A DNA stretch of 64,000 nt, from positions 1-64,000 of the forward strand of contig JBDRNZ010000012.1 of NCBI GenBank assembly GCA_043810515.1, written 5' to 3'. The notes under the pieces were generated by a model that worked only from the letters and a program-made list of their open reading frames with translations, did not search any database and had not been told where the DNA came from. The translations under genes were made by a program, and so were the position numbers. Below, in pieces: positions 25,765 to 32,627 of the stretch. Origin of the DNA: WJKQ01 sp043810515. Its GTDB lineage: Bacteria; Patescibacteriota; Gracilibacteria; UBA1369; LOWO2-01-FULL-3. The stretch's first letter is position 1. Each line of letters opens with the position of its first letter.

Positions 25765-25997
25765 GATTTTTTAGGCTTTATTAGCGTCCATCTTTTTAGT
25801 CTGCTCAACGGTTTTGTTTCGTAAAAAGTTATTTCGTCTCCTATTTCAAATTTTTTATTTTCGGGATTATCGATATGGTATTTCTTTGAAACTCTGTATC
25901 TTTTCTTGTATTTCGGATGGTTTTTGTAGGAATGAACGGTGGCAACCACTGTTTTTTCCTGCTTGTTGCTGGTTATTATTCCTTTTTTTGATCTCAT
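25761..25997 (-). CDS. rpsQ: Ribosomal protein S17
   Basis: OB-fold 30S protein binding 16S rRNA helices in the lower body. The 78-aa chain has KTVVATVHSYKNHPKYKKRY and IGDEITFYETKPLSRLKRW, the S17 signature. It overlaps rpmC and rplN by 4 bp each. Confidence 0.95.
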   Translation of the reverse strand: MRSKKGIITSNKQEKTVVATVHSYKNHPKYKKRYRVSKKYHIDNPENKKFEIGDEITFYETKPLSRLKRWTLIKPKKS

Positions 25998-26179
25998 TTC
26001 GCGTTAATTAATGTTTTTATTCTTGCAACCTGTTTTCTGTTATTTTTTATCTGGTGGTTGTTTTTTGACTGTCCGTTTTTTATGTCGAATTTTGCTTTGA
26101 AAAGCTCTCTTGCAGTTTCCGAAAGTTCATCTTTCAGTTTTTCCGGACTCATTTTTTTTAATTCTTCTAATGTTTTCAT
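25994..26179 (-). CDS. rpmC: Ribosomal protein L29
   Basis: Small helical protein at the tunnel exit, near the docking site for trigger factor and SRP. The 61-aa chain has LKKMSPEKLKDELSE and the KNNRKQVARIKTLINAK end. Located 2 bp after rplP. Confidence 0.94.
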   Translation of the reverse strand: MKTLEELKKMSPEKLKDELSETARELFKAKFDIKNGQSKNNHQIKNNRKQVARIKTLINAK

Positions 26180-26181
26180 AT

Positions 26182-26601
26182 TTATTGTTCTTGTGAATTT
26201 ACAAATCTACATTTTAACGGCAGTTTGAATGCGGCGAGTTTCATAGCTTCTTTTGCGGCTTCCGGAGACACTCCCTCCATTTCAAACAGAACCATTCCCG
26301 GTTTTATTACCGCCACAAAGTGGTCCGGCGCTCCTTTTCCGCTTCCCATCGGTACTTCAGATGCTTTTCTTGTAACTGCTTTGTGTGGGAATATATTTAT
26401 CCATATTTTTCCTCCTCGTTTAATATATCTTGTCATCGTACGTCTTGCCGCTTCTATCTGCCGCGATGTTAACTCGCCGGCGGCCTGGGATTTCAGCCCG
26501 AACGTTCCGAAACTTATCTTAGTTGCTCTCGTGGCAACCCCTTTAAGGGCAGATCTTCCTCTAAATTCTTTCCTGTGTTTTTGCTTCTTTGGTTGTAACA
26601 T
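26182..26601 (-). CDS. rplP: Ribosomal protein L16
   Basis: Large-subunit protein at the A-site/central protuberance, needed for late assembly. The 139-aa chain has MLQPKKQKHRKEFRGR, FGLKSQAAGELTSRQIEAAR in two blocks, GGKIWINIFPHKAVTRK and MGSGKGAPDHFVAVI. The region normally hydroxylated on Arg81 in E. coli is present, but no hydroxylase gene is seen here. Confidence 0.97.
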   Translation of the reverse strand: MLQPKKQKHRKEFRGRSALKGVATRATKISFGTFGLKSQAAGELTSRQIEAARRTMTRYIKRGGKIWINIFPHKAVTRKASEVPMGSGKGAPDHFVAVIKPGMVLFEMEGVSPEAAKEAMKLAAFKLPLKCRFVNSQEQ

Positions 26602-26625
26602 GTTTTTTCAGGCCCTGTGCCGGGC

Positions 26626-27306
26626 TTAGGTTTGTTTAATTTCTTCTATCTGCTGGGCCAGGTTTGCGGCCAGATCTTTTTTAAATATTTCTCCTTTGTA
26701 AATCCATACTTTTACTCCTATTTTTCCATATGTCGTGTATGCGGGCAGCGATGCGTAATCTATGTCGGCTCTGAATGTATGTAACGGGATTTTTCCTTTT
26801 GTAAAGAATTCGTTTCGTGAGATTTCAACTCCGTTAAGTCTTCCTCCAAGATATATTTTCGCTCCTATTGCTCCGGCTTCCATTATTTTTTCAATCGCCA
26901 TTTTTGCCGCTCTTCTGTAGGAAATTCGTTTTTCAACCTGTCTCGCGATGCTTTCTGCGACGATTTGCGCGTCGAGCATTGGTTTTTTGATCTCTTTTAT
27001 GTTAATTGCGAACGTTTCTTTGAATTGTTTTGAGAGTAGATCTTTCAGCTTTTCTATGACTTCTCCTCCTCTTCCTATTATCAGTCCCGGTTTTGAAGTG
27101 TGAATGTTGATTATCACTTTTCCCTGAGTTCTCATTATTTCTATCTTTGCCACTCCTTCAGCTTCAAGTTTCTGTCTTATTAATTTTTCAATGGCGAGGT
27201 CCTGATGGAACAGTGTTTTGTACATACCTTTTCTCGCGTACCATTTTGAGTCCCAATCACGGGTTATTCCCAGTCTTATTACTTTTGGATTTACCTTCTG
27301 TCCCAT
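26626..27306 (-). CDS. rpsC: Ribosomal protein S3
   Basis: Lines the mRNA entry channel. The 226-aa protein has GQKVNPKVIRLGITRDWDSKWYA at its N-terminus (two parts), a type II KH domain with GRGGEVIEKL near 70 and the C-terminal domain (EISRNEFFTKGKIPLHTFRADIDYA). Located between rplV and rplP. Confidence 0.97.
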   Translation of the reverse strand: MGQKVNPKVIRLGITRDWDSKWYARKGMYKTLFHQDLAIEKLIRQKLEAEGVAKIEIMRTQGKVIINIHTSKPGLIIGRGGEVIEKLKDLLSKQFKETFAINIKEIKKPMLDAQIVAESIARQVEKRISYRRAAKMAIEKIMEAGAIGAKIYLGGRLNGVEISRNEFFTKGKIPLHTFRADIDYASLPAYTTYGKIGVKVWIYKGEIFKKDLAANLAQQIEEIKQT

Positions 27307-27317
27307 TAAAATTATGG

Positions 27318-27707
27318 TTATTTGGTTGTTTTTACTTTTTTCGTAACTTTCGCTTCGGTCTCGGTTTTGTCATTCTCCTTTTTCTGATTCTCAAGTTTTA
27401 CTGTTATGTGTGCGGTTCTTTTGAGAATGGGATGAACTCGTCCTCTCGATACAGATACTCCTCTTTTGTAAGTGGGGCCTTTCGTTACCAGAATTTCTTT
27501 TATTATAAGGTCTTCTCTTTGTTGTTTAAAATTATTTTCTGCATTTGCCACAGCTGATTCTATGAGTTTTTTTAGCGGTCTGGCGCTGGCTTTTGGCGTG
27601 AATTTAAGAATGTTTATCGCATCAATGACTTTCTTGTTTCGAACGAGCGCCGCAACCAGATTTGCTTTTTCCGGCGAGATTCTGATTTTTCTTAGTATTG
27701 CTTTCAT
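27318..27707 (-). CDS. rplV: Ribosomal protein L22
   Basis: Its long beta hairpin lines the narrowest part of the nascent-chain tunnel. The 129-aa chain has RKIRISPEKANLVAALVR and the hairpin sequence KGPTYKRGVSVSRGRVHPIL. The last ~25 residues form a Lys/Glu/Thr tail beyond the usual end. Confidence 0.96.
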   Translation of the reverse strand: MKAILRKIRISPEKANLVAALVRNKKVIDAINILKFTPKASARPLKKLIESAVANAENNFKQQREDLIIKEILVTKGPTYKRGVSVSRGRVHPILKRTAHITVKLENQKKENDKTETEAKVTKKVKTTK

Positions 27708-27739
27708 CGGTAATATTTTCGATTAATTTTTTAATGCGG

Positions 27740-28018
27740 TTACTCTGTTGATTTTGCGAGTTTACCTCCATGGACTCTGAATATCTTTGTTGGTGAGAAT
27801 TCACCGAGTTTATGTCCTACCATATTTTCCGTTACAAATACAGGTATAAACTGTTTTCCGTTGTGCACTGCGAATGTGTGTCCCACGAAATCCGGTGCTA
27901 TGTCGCAGTCTCTTGACCATGTTTTTATCGGCTTCTTTTGTCCCGTTTCGTTCATTCTTTCCACTTTTTTCAGCAGTTTCGGGTCGAGATACGGTCCTTT
28001 TTTTGAACTTCTAGCCAT
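27740..28018 (-). CDS. rpsS: Ribosomal protein S19
   Basis: 30S head protein paired with S13. The 92-aa length is standard; MARSSKKGPYLDPKLL, TWSRDCDIAPDFVGHTFAVHNG (two parts) and MVGHKLGEFSPTKIFRVHG are family signatures. Located 8 bp after rplB. Confidence 0.97.
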   Translation of the reverse strand: MARSSKKGPYLDPKLLKKVERMNETGQKKPIKTWSRDCDIAPDFVGHTFAVHNGKQFIPVFVTENMVGHKLGEFSPTKIFRVHGGKLAKSTE

Positions 28019-28026
28019 ATTAAGTG

Positions 28027-28866
28027 TTATTTATTTTTACGTCTGCGGTCTTTTATAATCATTTTGTCTGTATAGTGTCTTCTTCTGGTTTTAAATCCGA
28101 GTGTTGGCATTCCCCATGGTGTTTTTGGAGATTTCAGACCTATCGGGTTGCATCCCTCTCCTCCTCCATGCGGGTGATCACATGGATTCATCACTTTTCC
28201 TCTTACATGCGGGCGTCGTCCCATGTGTCTTTTTCTTCCCGCTTTTCCTATTTTTACGTTATTATGCTCGATATTACTGACTATTCCTATAGTTGCGTAG
28301 CAGTCTTTTTCCACAAGCCTCACTTCTCCCGATGGCATTTGTATCTGCGCATGTTTTCCTTCAAGCGATACGAGTTTTATGATTGATCCTGCGCTTCTTC
28401 CGAACTGTCCTCCTTTACCTTTTTTCAATTCAACGTTGTATATATTGTAACCGATTGGAATATATTTTATTTTCATTCTGTTGCCTCTTTTTATTTTGGC
28501 TTTTTCTCCGGTAATTATTTTGTCTCCGACTTTTATTCCGTCCGGCGCTATATGATACTTTTTTTCGCCGTCTTTATATTGTATGAGTGTTATGTATGCC
28601 GATCTATTTGGATCGTATTCGATGGATTTTACTTTTCCTTCTATATTTAGCTTATCCGTGCCTTTAAAATCAATTTGTCTATATCTTTTCCTGACTCCTC
28701 CACCTCTGTGCCTGACAGTTATGCTGCCGCTATTATTCCTTCCGGAATGCTTTTTTTTCGGTCGGGTGAGCGCTTTTTCGGGTTTGCTTCTTGTTACCTC
28801 TTCAAAGGAGGCTACGCTCATCTGTCTTAATCCGGGAGTTACTGGTTTGAATTTTTTTAACGTCAT
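28027..28866 (-). CDS. rplB: Ribosomal protein L2
   Basis: Needed for subunit joining and peptidyl-transferase centre structure. The 279-aa protein has NSGSITVRHRGGGVRKRYR near 45-63 and the C-terminal HPHGGGEG with the catalytically important His region, then TPWGMPTLGFKTR. Shares its first base with the rplW stop. Confidence 0.97.
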   Translation of the reverse strand: MTLKKFKPVTPGLRQMSVASFEEVTRSKPEKALTRPKKKHSGRNNSGSITVRHRGGGVRKRYRQIDFKGTDKLNIEGKVKSIEYDPNRSAYITLIQYKDGEKKYHIAPDGIKVGDKIITGEKAKIKRGNRMKIKYIPIGYNIYNVELKKGKGGQFGRSAGSIIKLVSLEGKHAQIQMPSGEVRLVEKDCYATIGIVSNIEHNNVKIGKAGRKRHMGRRPHVRGKVMNPCDHPHGGGEGCNPIGLKSPKTPWGMPTLGFKTRRRHYTDKMIIKDRRRKNK

Positions 28867-29168
28867 TATTTCTTGGGTTCTTTTATCTTATTCGGATCAA
28901 TGGTTTTCTTGCCTTTTAAGGTAACGACTGCTTTTTTCATAACCCGTCTTTTTGTCCATACTCTGCCTTTCGCGAGCAATCTTTTCTTCTTCGGGGATAT
29001 AATTATTTTTACTGTGTCCGCGTCGACTCCGTAGAGAAGTTTGATTGCTTTCTTTATAGATATTTTTGTCGAATCTCTCCTGACTTCAAATGTGTATTGT
29101 CCATCGGCCTGTTTGTTTGAGGCTTTTTCTGTGACTATCGTTCTTATTATAGGGTTTGCGTGAATCAT
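28866..29168 (-). CDS. rplW: Ribosomal protein L23
   Basis: Tunnel-exit protein and main docking site for trigger factor and SRP. The 100-aa chain has IIRTIVTEKASN and YTFEVRRDSTKISIKKAIKLLYGV. It overlaps rplD by 4 bp. Confidence 0.95.
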   Translation of the reverse strand: MIHANPIIRTIVTEKASNKQADGQYTFEVRRDSTKISIKKAIKLLYGVDADTVKIIISPKKKRLLAKGRVWTKRRVMKKAVVTLKGKKTIDPNKIKEPKK

Positions 29169-29806
29169 TGCTTAGCTTTTTTTGTTAGGAAAACTTCTTT
29201 CAGTTTATCCACCGCATCCTTGAGAAACAAGATATTCTTATGCCTCTGCAGATCATGGATGTTTATATAATTTGCGGTAATAATTTTTACATTGGGCAAG
29301 TTTCTTCCGGATTTTTGTATAGTTTCGTTTTTTATGGCAGTTACTATCAATACTTCTCTTTCAATAGGCATTTTTTTTAGCATTTGCGCGAACTGCTTTG
29401 TTTTTAATTCTGACGTTTCGTATCCTTCCAATGCCATTATTTCGTTATTTCGCGCTTTTTCTGATAGAGCCGAGAAAAGTGCTTTTCTTCGTTGTTTTTT
29501 AGGCATGTCGGTTTTGAAATTTCTTTTATTTGTTGGCCCGAAAACCACTCCTCCTCCGCGCATGTGTGGCGATCTTGTCGATCCCTGTCTTGCCATGCCT
29601 GTTCCTTTTTGTCTGTGAGGTTTTCTGCCGCCTCCCGATACTTCGTCCCGTTTTTTCGTGTGTGCTGTCGGAATTCTTGCGTTTGCAAGCTGTCTTTTTA
29701 AGGCCTGATGTATAAGATCCTCGTTAAACGGAACTTCAAATATTTCCTTGGGAAGGTCTATTGTTCCATTTTTTTCTCCGGTTTGTGTGTATAAATCTAT
29801 TTTCAT
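29165..29806 (-). CDS. rplD: Ribosomal protein L4
   Basis: Large-subunit tunnel protein; in E. coli it also represses the S10 operon. The 213-aa chain has the conserved extended loop (GGGRKPHRQKGTGMARQGSTRSPHMRGGG, seen in consecutive parts near 55-85). Whether L4 autoregulates here is unknown. It overlaps rplC by 4 bp. Confidence 0.96.
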   Translation of the reverse strand: MKIDLYTQTGEKNGTIDLPKEIFEVPFNEDLIHQALKRQLANARIPTAHTKKRDEVSGGGRKPHRQKGTGMARQGSTRSPHMRGGGVVFGPTNKRNFKTDMPKKQRRKALFSALSEKARNNEIMALEGYETSELKTKQFAQMLKKMPIEREVLIVTAIKNETIQKSGRNLPNVKIITANYINIHDLQRHKNILFLKDAVDKLKEVFLTKKAKQ

Positions 29807-30390
29807 GATAGTGCTATTATTACCAGTCCTCCGTTTGGTCCCGGAACTGGGCCTTTTAATCCGATTATGTTTTCTTTTGGATTAATGTATACGACAGGTA
29901 CTTTACTTAGGGTTATTTGGTCGGTTCCCATTCTTCCCGGTAATTTTTTCCCTTTATGTACTCTTCCCGGCTTTGCGCATGTTCCGATCGATCCCGGCTC
30001 TCTATGATGGTGCGAACCATGAGTTTCAGGTCCACGGCCGAAATTGAATCTTTTGATTACTCCCTGGAATCCTTTTCCTTTTGAGCATGCCGTAACTTTC
30101 ACTTTTTCCGTTTCTTTGAGTTTTTCCAGAGTTATCTGATCTCCTTTTTTGTAATTTTCGGCTTCCTTCTCTTCGATTTTAAACTCTTTCACGTGTCTGA
30201 ATTTTTTGGTCTTTGTGGGTTTTTTCAATTTGGAAAACCCTAGGACTATCGCCGGATATCCATCTTTTTCCACTGTCTTTACCTGTGTTACTTCGTTGGG
30301 TTCACACTGTACGACAGTTACTGGGATCACGCGGCCATCGTCTTGAATCAGACGAGTCATTCCTAATTTTTTGCCGAGTATTCCTGACAT
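29803..30390 (-). CDS. rplC: Ribosomal protein L3
   Basis: Starts 50S assembly and reaches the peptidyl-transferase centre. The 195-aa protein has GILGKKLGMTRLI at the start and the central loop KGFQGVIKRFNFGRGPETHG followed by HHREPGSIG. Unlike most bacteria, rpsJ is not immediately upstream: a 126-bp gap with a strong promoter separates them. Confidence 0.97.
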   Translation of the reverse strand: MSGILGKKLGMTRLIQDDGRVIPVTVVQCEPNEVTQVKTVEKDGYPAIVLGFSKLKKPTKTKKFRHVKEFKIEEKEAENYKKGDQITLEKLKETEKVKVTACSKGKGFQGVIKRFNFGRGPETHGSHHHREPGSIGTCAKPGRVHKGKKLPGRMGTDQITLSKVPVVYINPKENIIGLKGPVPGPNGGLVIIALS

Positions 30391-30471
30391 AGTTTGTAGA
30401 GGTTAGGGCCCAAGAAGATTTTCGGCAAACCCGCTTGGAACGGTTAACATGCAATGTCAATTTGCCGTATG

Positions 30472-30500
30472 AATATACAGAGTGAAAATTGTATAGTCAA
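30472..30500 (-). promoter_or_regulatory. Promoter of rplC-secY (S10/spc operon)
   Basis: On the minus strand TTGACT (30495-30500), 17 bp, then TATATT (30472-30477): a near-consensus housekeeping promoter. The predicted start near 30465 gives a 5' leader of about 75 nt, long for this genome. The leader contains CCAAG and CTTGG arms and a CGG/CCG inner hairpin that could fold, so an autogenous control site is possible but not shown. Confidence 0.75.
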
Positions 30501-30516
30501 TAGAAAATCGGGGGTT

Positions 30517-30834
30517 CTACTGAAGCATTTTTATCTCGATTTCGACGCCTGCGGGCAGACTGAGATTTGAGAGTGATTCGATGGTTTTTGGAGTTGTCTG
30601 CTGAATGTCGATTAATCGTGAATGTGTTCGCATTTCAAACTGTTCGCGGGATTTTTTGTGAACAAATGTGGACCTGTTTACTGTGAATTTTTCTATTTTT
30701 GTAGGAAGGGGAATGGCTCCGGACACTATTGCGCCGGTTCTTTCCGCGGTGTCGATTATAAGTTTTGCGGTTTCATCTATTACTTTGTGGTCGAATGAAC
30801 GTATACGGATGCGGATTTTTTGTTTTGGAGCCAT
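30517..30834 (-). CDS. rpsJ: Ribosomal protein S10 / NusE
   Basis: 30S head protein that also acts as NusE in antitermination. The 105-aa chain has IRIRIRSFDHKVIDETA, GPIPLPTK replaced by GAIPLPTKIEKFTVNRSTFVHKKSREQFE in two segments, and the HSRLIDIQ loop. It follows the 75-aa orphan by 19 bp, and a separate promoter for rplC follows, so rpsJ is expressed apart from the rest of the S10 operon. Confidence 0.96.
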   Translation of the reverse strand: MAPKQKIRIRIRSFDHKVIDETAKLIIDTAERTGAIVSGAIPLPTKIEKFTVNRSTFVHKKSREQFEMRTHSRLIDIQQTTPKTIESLSNLSLPAGVEIEIKMLQ

Positions 30835-30853
30835 GAGGGGGTAGGGTTAATTA

Positions 30854-31081
30854 TTATATTTTTTGTAAAGTTTCGATGTCATATGCTGCCGTTTTAATTG
30901 CGTTTCGAATTTTTCTTTGAATGACCAGGGTTCCATCTGACGCTTCCCAGCCTCCCTCGGCGATTTTTCCGTCGAGCGTAACCATGGTTTGAGCTCCTTT
31001 TAGTTTTGCTGCCGTGTCTTCCGGTAGCGTATCCGGGAATCCATAATCGTCACTTCTTGTTGCGGGTTGGTTTTGTGCCAT
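30854..31081 (-). CDS. Small protein of unknown function ahead of rpsJ
   Basis: A 75-aa soluble, mixed-charge protein with MVTLDGKIAEGGWEASD in the middle and a basic helix near the end (IQRKIRNAIKTA). I recognise no family. It lies between a near-perfect promoter (31209-31237) and rpsJ, and a stem-loop (31096-31115) sits just ahead of its ATG. The position, normally held by tuf or rpsJ itself, and the strong promoter suggest high expression. It could be a lineage-specific ribosome-linked factor or a leader-type ORF that regulates rpsJ. Confidence 0.6.
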   Translation of the reverse strand: MAQNQPATRSDDYGFPDTLPEDTAAKLKGAQTMVTLDGKIAEGGWEASDGTLVIQRKIRNAIKTAAYDIETLQKI

Positions 31082-31095
31082 ATTTTTATAAAATT

Positions 31096-31115
31096 ACCGG
31101 ATAGGGGAGTCCGGT
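31096..31115 (-). promoter_or_regulatory. Stem-loop in the leader of the 75-aa gene and rpsJ
   Basis: ACCGGA and TCCGGT form a 6-bp stem around an 8-nt loop, 15 nt before the ATG at 31081. On the plus strand the same hairpin is followed by TTCTTTTTTA and would look like a terminator, but no plus-strand gene leads into it. On the minus strand the following tract is AATTTTAT, weak for termination. Possible attenuator or protein-binding site. Confidence 0.4.
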
Positions 31116-31208
31116 TCTTTTTTATTCTTTTTGGAAATATTTTTGAAGCCGAGCTGTCCCGTGTTTACGAGTGGTTTTCCAAGATCGGAAAATCAATTTT
31201 GTATGAGA

Positions 31209-31237
31209 TTTATATAGGTTTGTTTGGTTTGTGTCAA
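31209..31237 (-). promoter_or_regulatory. Strong promoter of the 75-aa gene and rpsJ
   Basis: A perfect -35 TTGACA (31232-31237), 17 bp, then TATAAA (31209-31214). It is among the closest matches to consensus in the window. The predicted start near 31202 gives a leader of about 120 nt, one of the longest seen here. Confidence 0.8.
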
Positions 31238-31280
31238 ATGAAATTTTAAGTGCGGGATTAGTAGAGGATTTTTTATAAAT

Positions 31281-31312
31281 AAAAAGCCCTCGGAATTTCC
31301 GAGGGCTTTTTT
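31281..31312 (-). terminator. Rho-independent terminator after tuf
   Basis: AAAAAGCCCTCGG and CCGAGGGCTTTTTT form a 12-bp stem with a 4-nt AATT loop, 17 bp after the tuf stop. A-tract and T-tract flank both sides, so it can work in either direction. It isolates the str operon from the rpsJ promoter. Confidence 0.9.
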
Positions 31313-31328
31313 AGTTTTGACGTTTTTA

Positions 31329-32522
31329 TTACTCTATGATCTTTGTTACGACTCCGGCACCAACGGTTCGGCCTCCTTCACGGATAGCGAATCGTGTTCC
31401 TTCATCAAGAGCGATAGGTGCTCCAAGCATTACTGTCATTTTAACATCGTCTCCGGGCATGACCATCTCAACGTCAGCCGGAAGCTCGATTGATCCTGTT
31501 ACGTCTGTTGTACGGATGTAGAATTGTGGCTTGTATCCTTTGAAGAATGGCGTGTGTCGTCCACCCTCGTCTTTTGTCAGGACGTAAACCTGAGAATCAA
31601 ATTTTGTGTGAGGAGTTATTGTTCCCGGTTTAGCAAGAACCTGTCCTCTTTCAATTTCTTCTCTTTCAATTCCTCTAAGAAGAATTCCCACGTTATCTCC
31701 AGCCTGTCCCTGGTCAAGACTTTTCTTGAACATCTCAACTCCTGTTACTATTACTTTCCTTGTTGGCTTTATACCAACGAGTTCAACTTCTTCATTTACT
31801 TTTACAACTCCCCGATCAACTCTTCCTGTTGCTACAGTTCCTCGTCCTTTTATTGAGAATACGTCTTCAACCGGCATAAGAAATGGTTTATCCAGCTCAC
31901 GTTTTGGGTCGGGAATGTATGTGTCCAAAGCTTCGAGCAGTTCAACTATTGGCTTTATAGCTTCTTCATCGTCCAGATTTTCCAAAGCTTTTAGAGCCGA
32001 TCCTTTTATGATTGGAGTTGTGTCTCCAGGGAATTCATATTTATTTAGGAGTTCACGGATTTCCATTTCTGAAAGTTCAGCGATTTCCGGATCAGCCATA
32101 TCCATTTTATTCAGGAAAACTATGATATATGGTACGTTAACCTGTTTTGCGAGCAGGATGTGTTCGCGTGTCTGTGGCATCGGGCCGTCTGCTGCTGAAA
32201 CTACCAAAATAGCTCCGTCCATCTGAGCGGCACCTGTAATCATATTTTTTACATAATCGGCATGTCCCGGACAGTCTACGTGAGCATAATGTCTCTTGTC
32301 TGTTTCGTATTCCTGATGGGAAGTTGCGATTGTAATTCCTCTTTCTTTTTCTTCAGGGGCGTTGTCGATTTGGTCGAATGCTACAGCTTTGTTGTGTCCA
32401 CCGAATTTTTTTGCTGCGACTGCCGTAATTGCAGCTGTCAGTGTCGTTTTTCCGTGGTCTACGTGACCGATTGTACCGACGTTTAAGTGCGGTTTACTTC
32501 TATCAAATACTCCTTCAGCCAT
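31329..32522 (-). CDS. tuf: Elongation factor Tu
   Basis: EF-Tu brings aminoacyl-tRNA to the ribosome. The 397-aa protein has the P-loop GHVDHGKTT near 19-27, the switch region EKERGITIA, DCPGHADYVKNMI, NKMD and SALKAL, and intact domains 2 and 3. It is the last gene of the str cluster, bounded by its own putative promoter and a strong terminator. Confidence 0.98.
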   Translation of the reverse strand: MAEGVFDRSKPHLNVGTIGHVDHGKTTLTAAITAVAAKKFGGHNKAVAFDQIDNAPEEKERGITIATSHQEYETDKRHYAHVDCPGHADYVKNMITGAAQMDGAILVVSAADGPMPQTREHILLAKQVNVPYIIVFLNKMDMADPEIAELSEMEIRELLNKYEFPGDTTPIIKGSALKALENLDDEEAIKPIVELLEALDTYIPDPKRELDKPFLMPVEDVFSIKGRGTVATGRVDRGVVKVNEEVELVGIKPTRKVIVTGVEMFKKSLDQGQAGDNVGILLRGIEREEIERGQVLAKPGTITPHTKFDSQVYVLTKDEGGRHTPFFKGYKPQFYIRTTDVTGSIELPADVEMVMPGDDVKMTVMLGAPIALDEGTRFAIREGGRTVGAGVVTKIIE

Positions 32523-32590
32523 AGTTATTTTGTTTAGAGATTAGAAAAGTTATATGGTTTAACGCTTGTGTTAAATGACACAGCGCCGGA

Positions 32591-32619
32591 ATAGTATCGA
32601 AAAATTCGGCTGTGCGCAA
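32591..32619 (-). promoter_or_regulatory. Putative tuf promoter
   Basis: On the minus strand TTGCGC (32614-32619), 17 bp, then TACTAT (32591-32596). Both hexamers are imperfect. The resulting ~60-nt leader can form a stem-loop (CGCTGTGT with ACACAAGCG, one bulge, about 32558-32585). The 105-bp fusA-tuf gap is larger than others in the cluster, which supports separate initiation. Confidence 0.45.
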
Positions 32620-32627
32620 GATCAATT

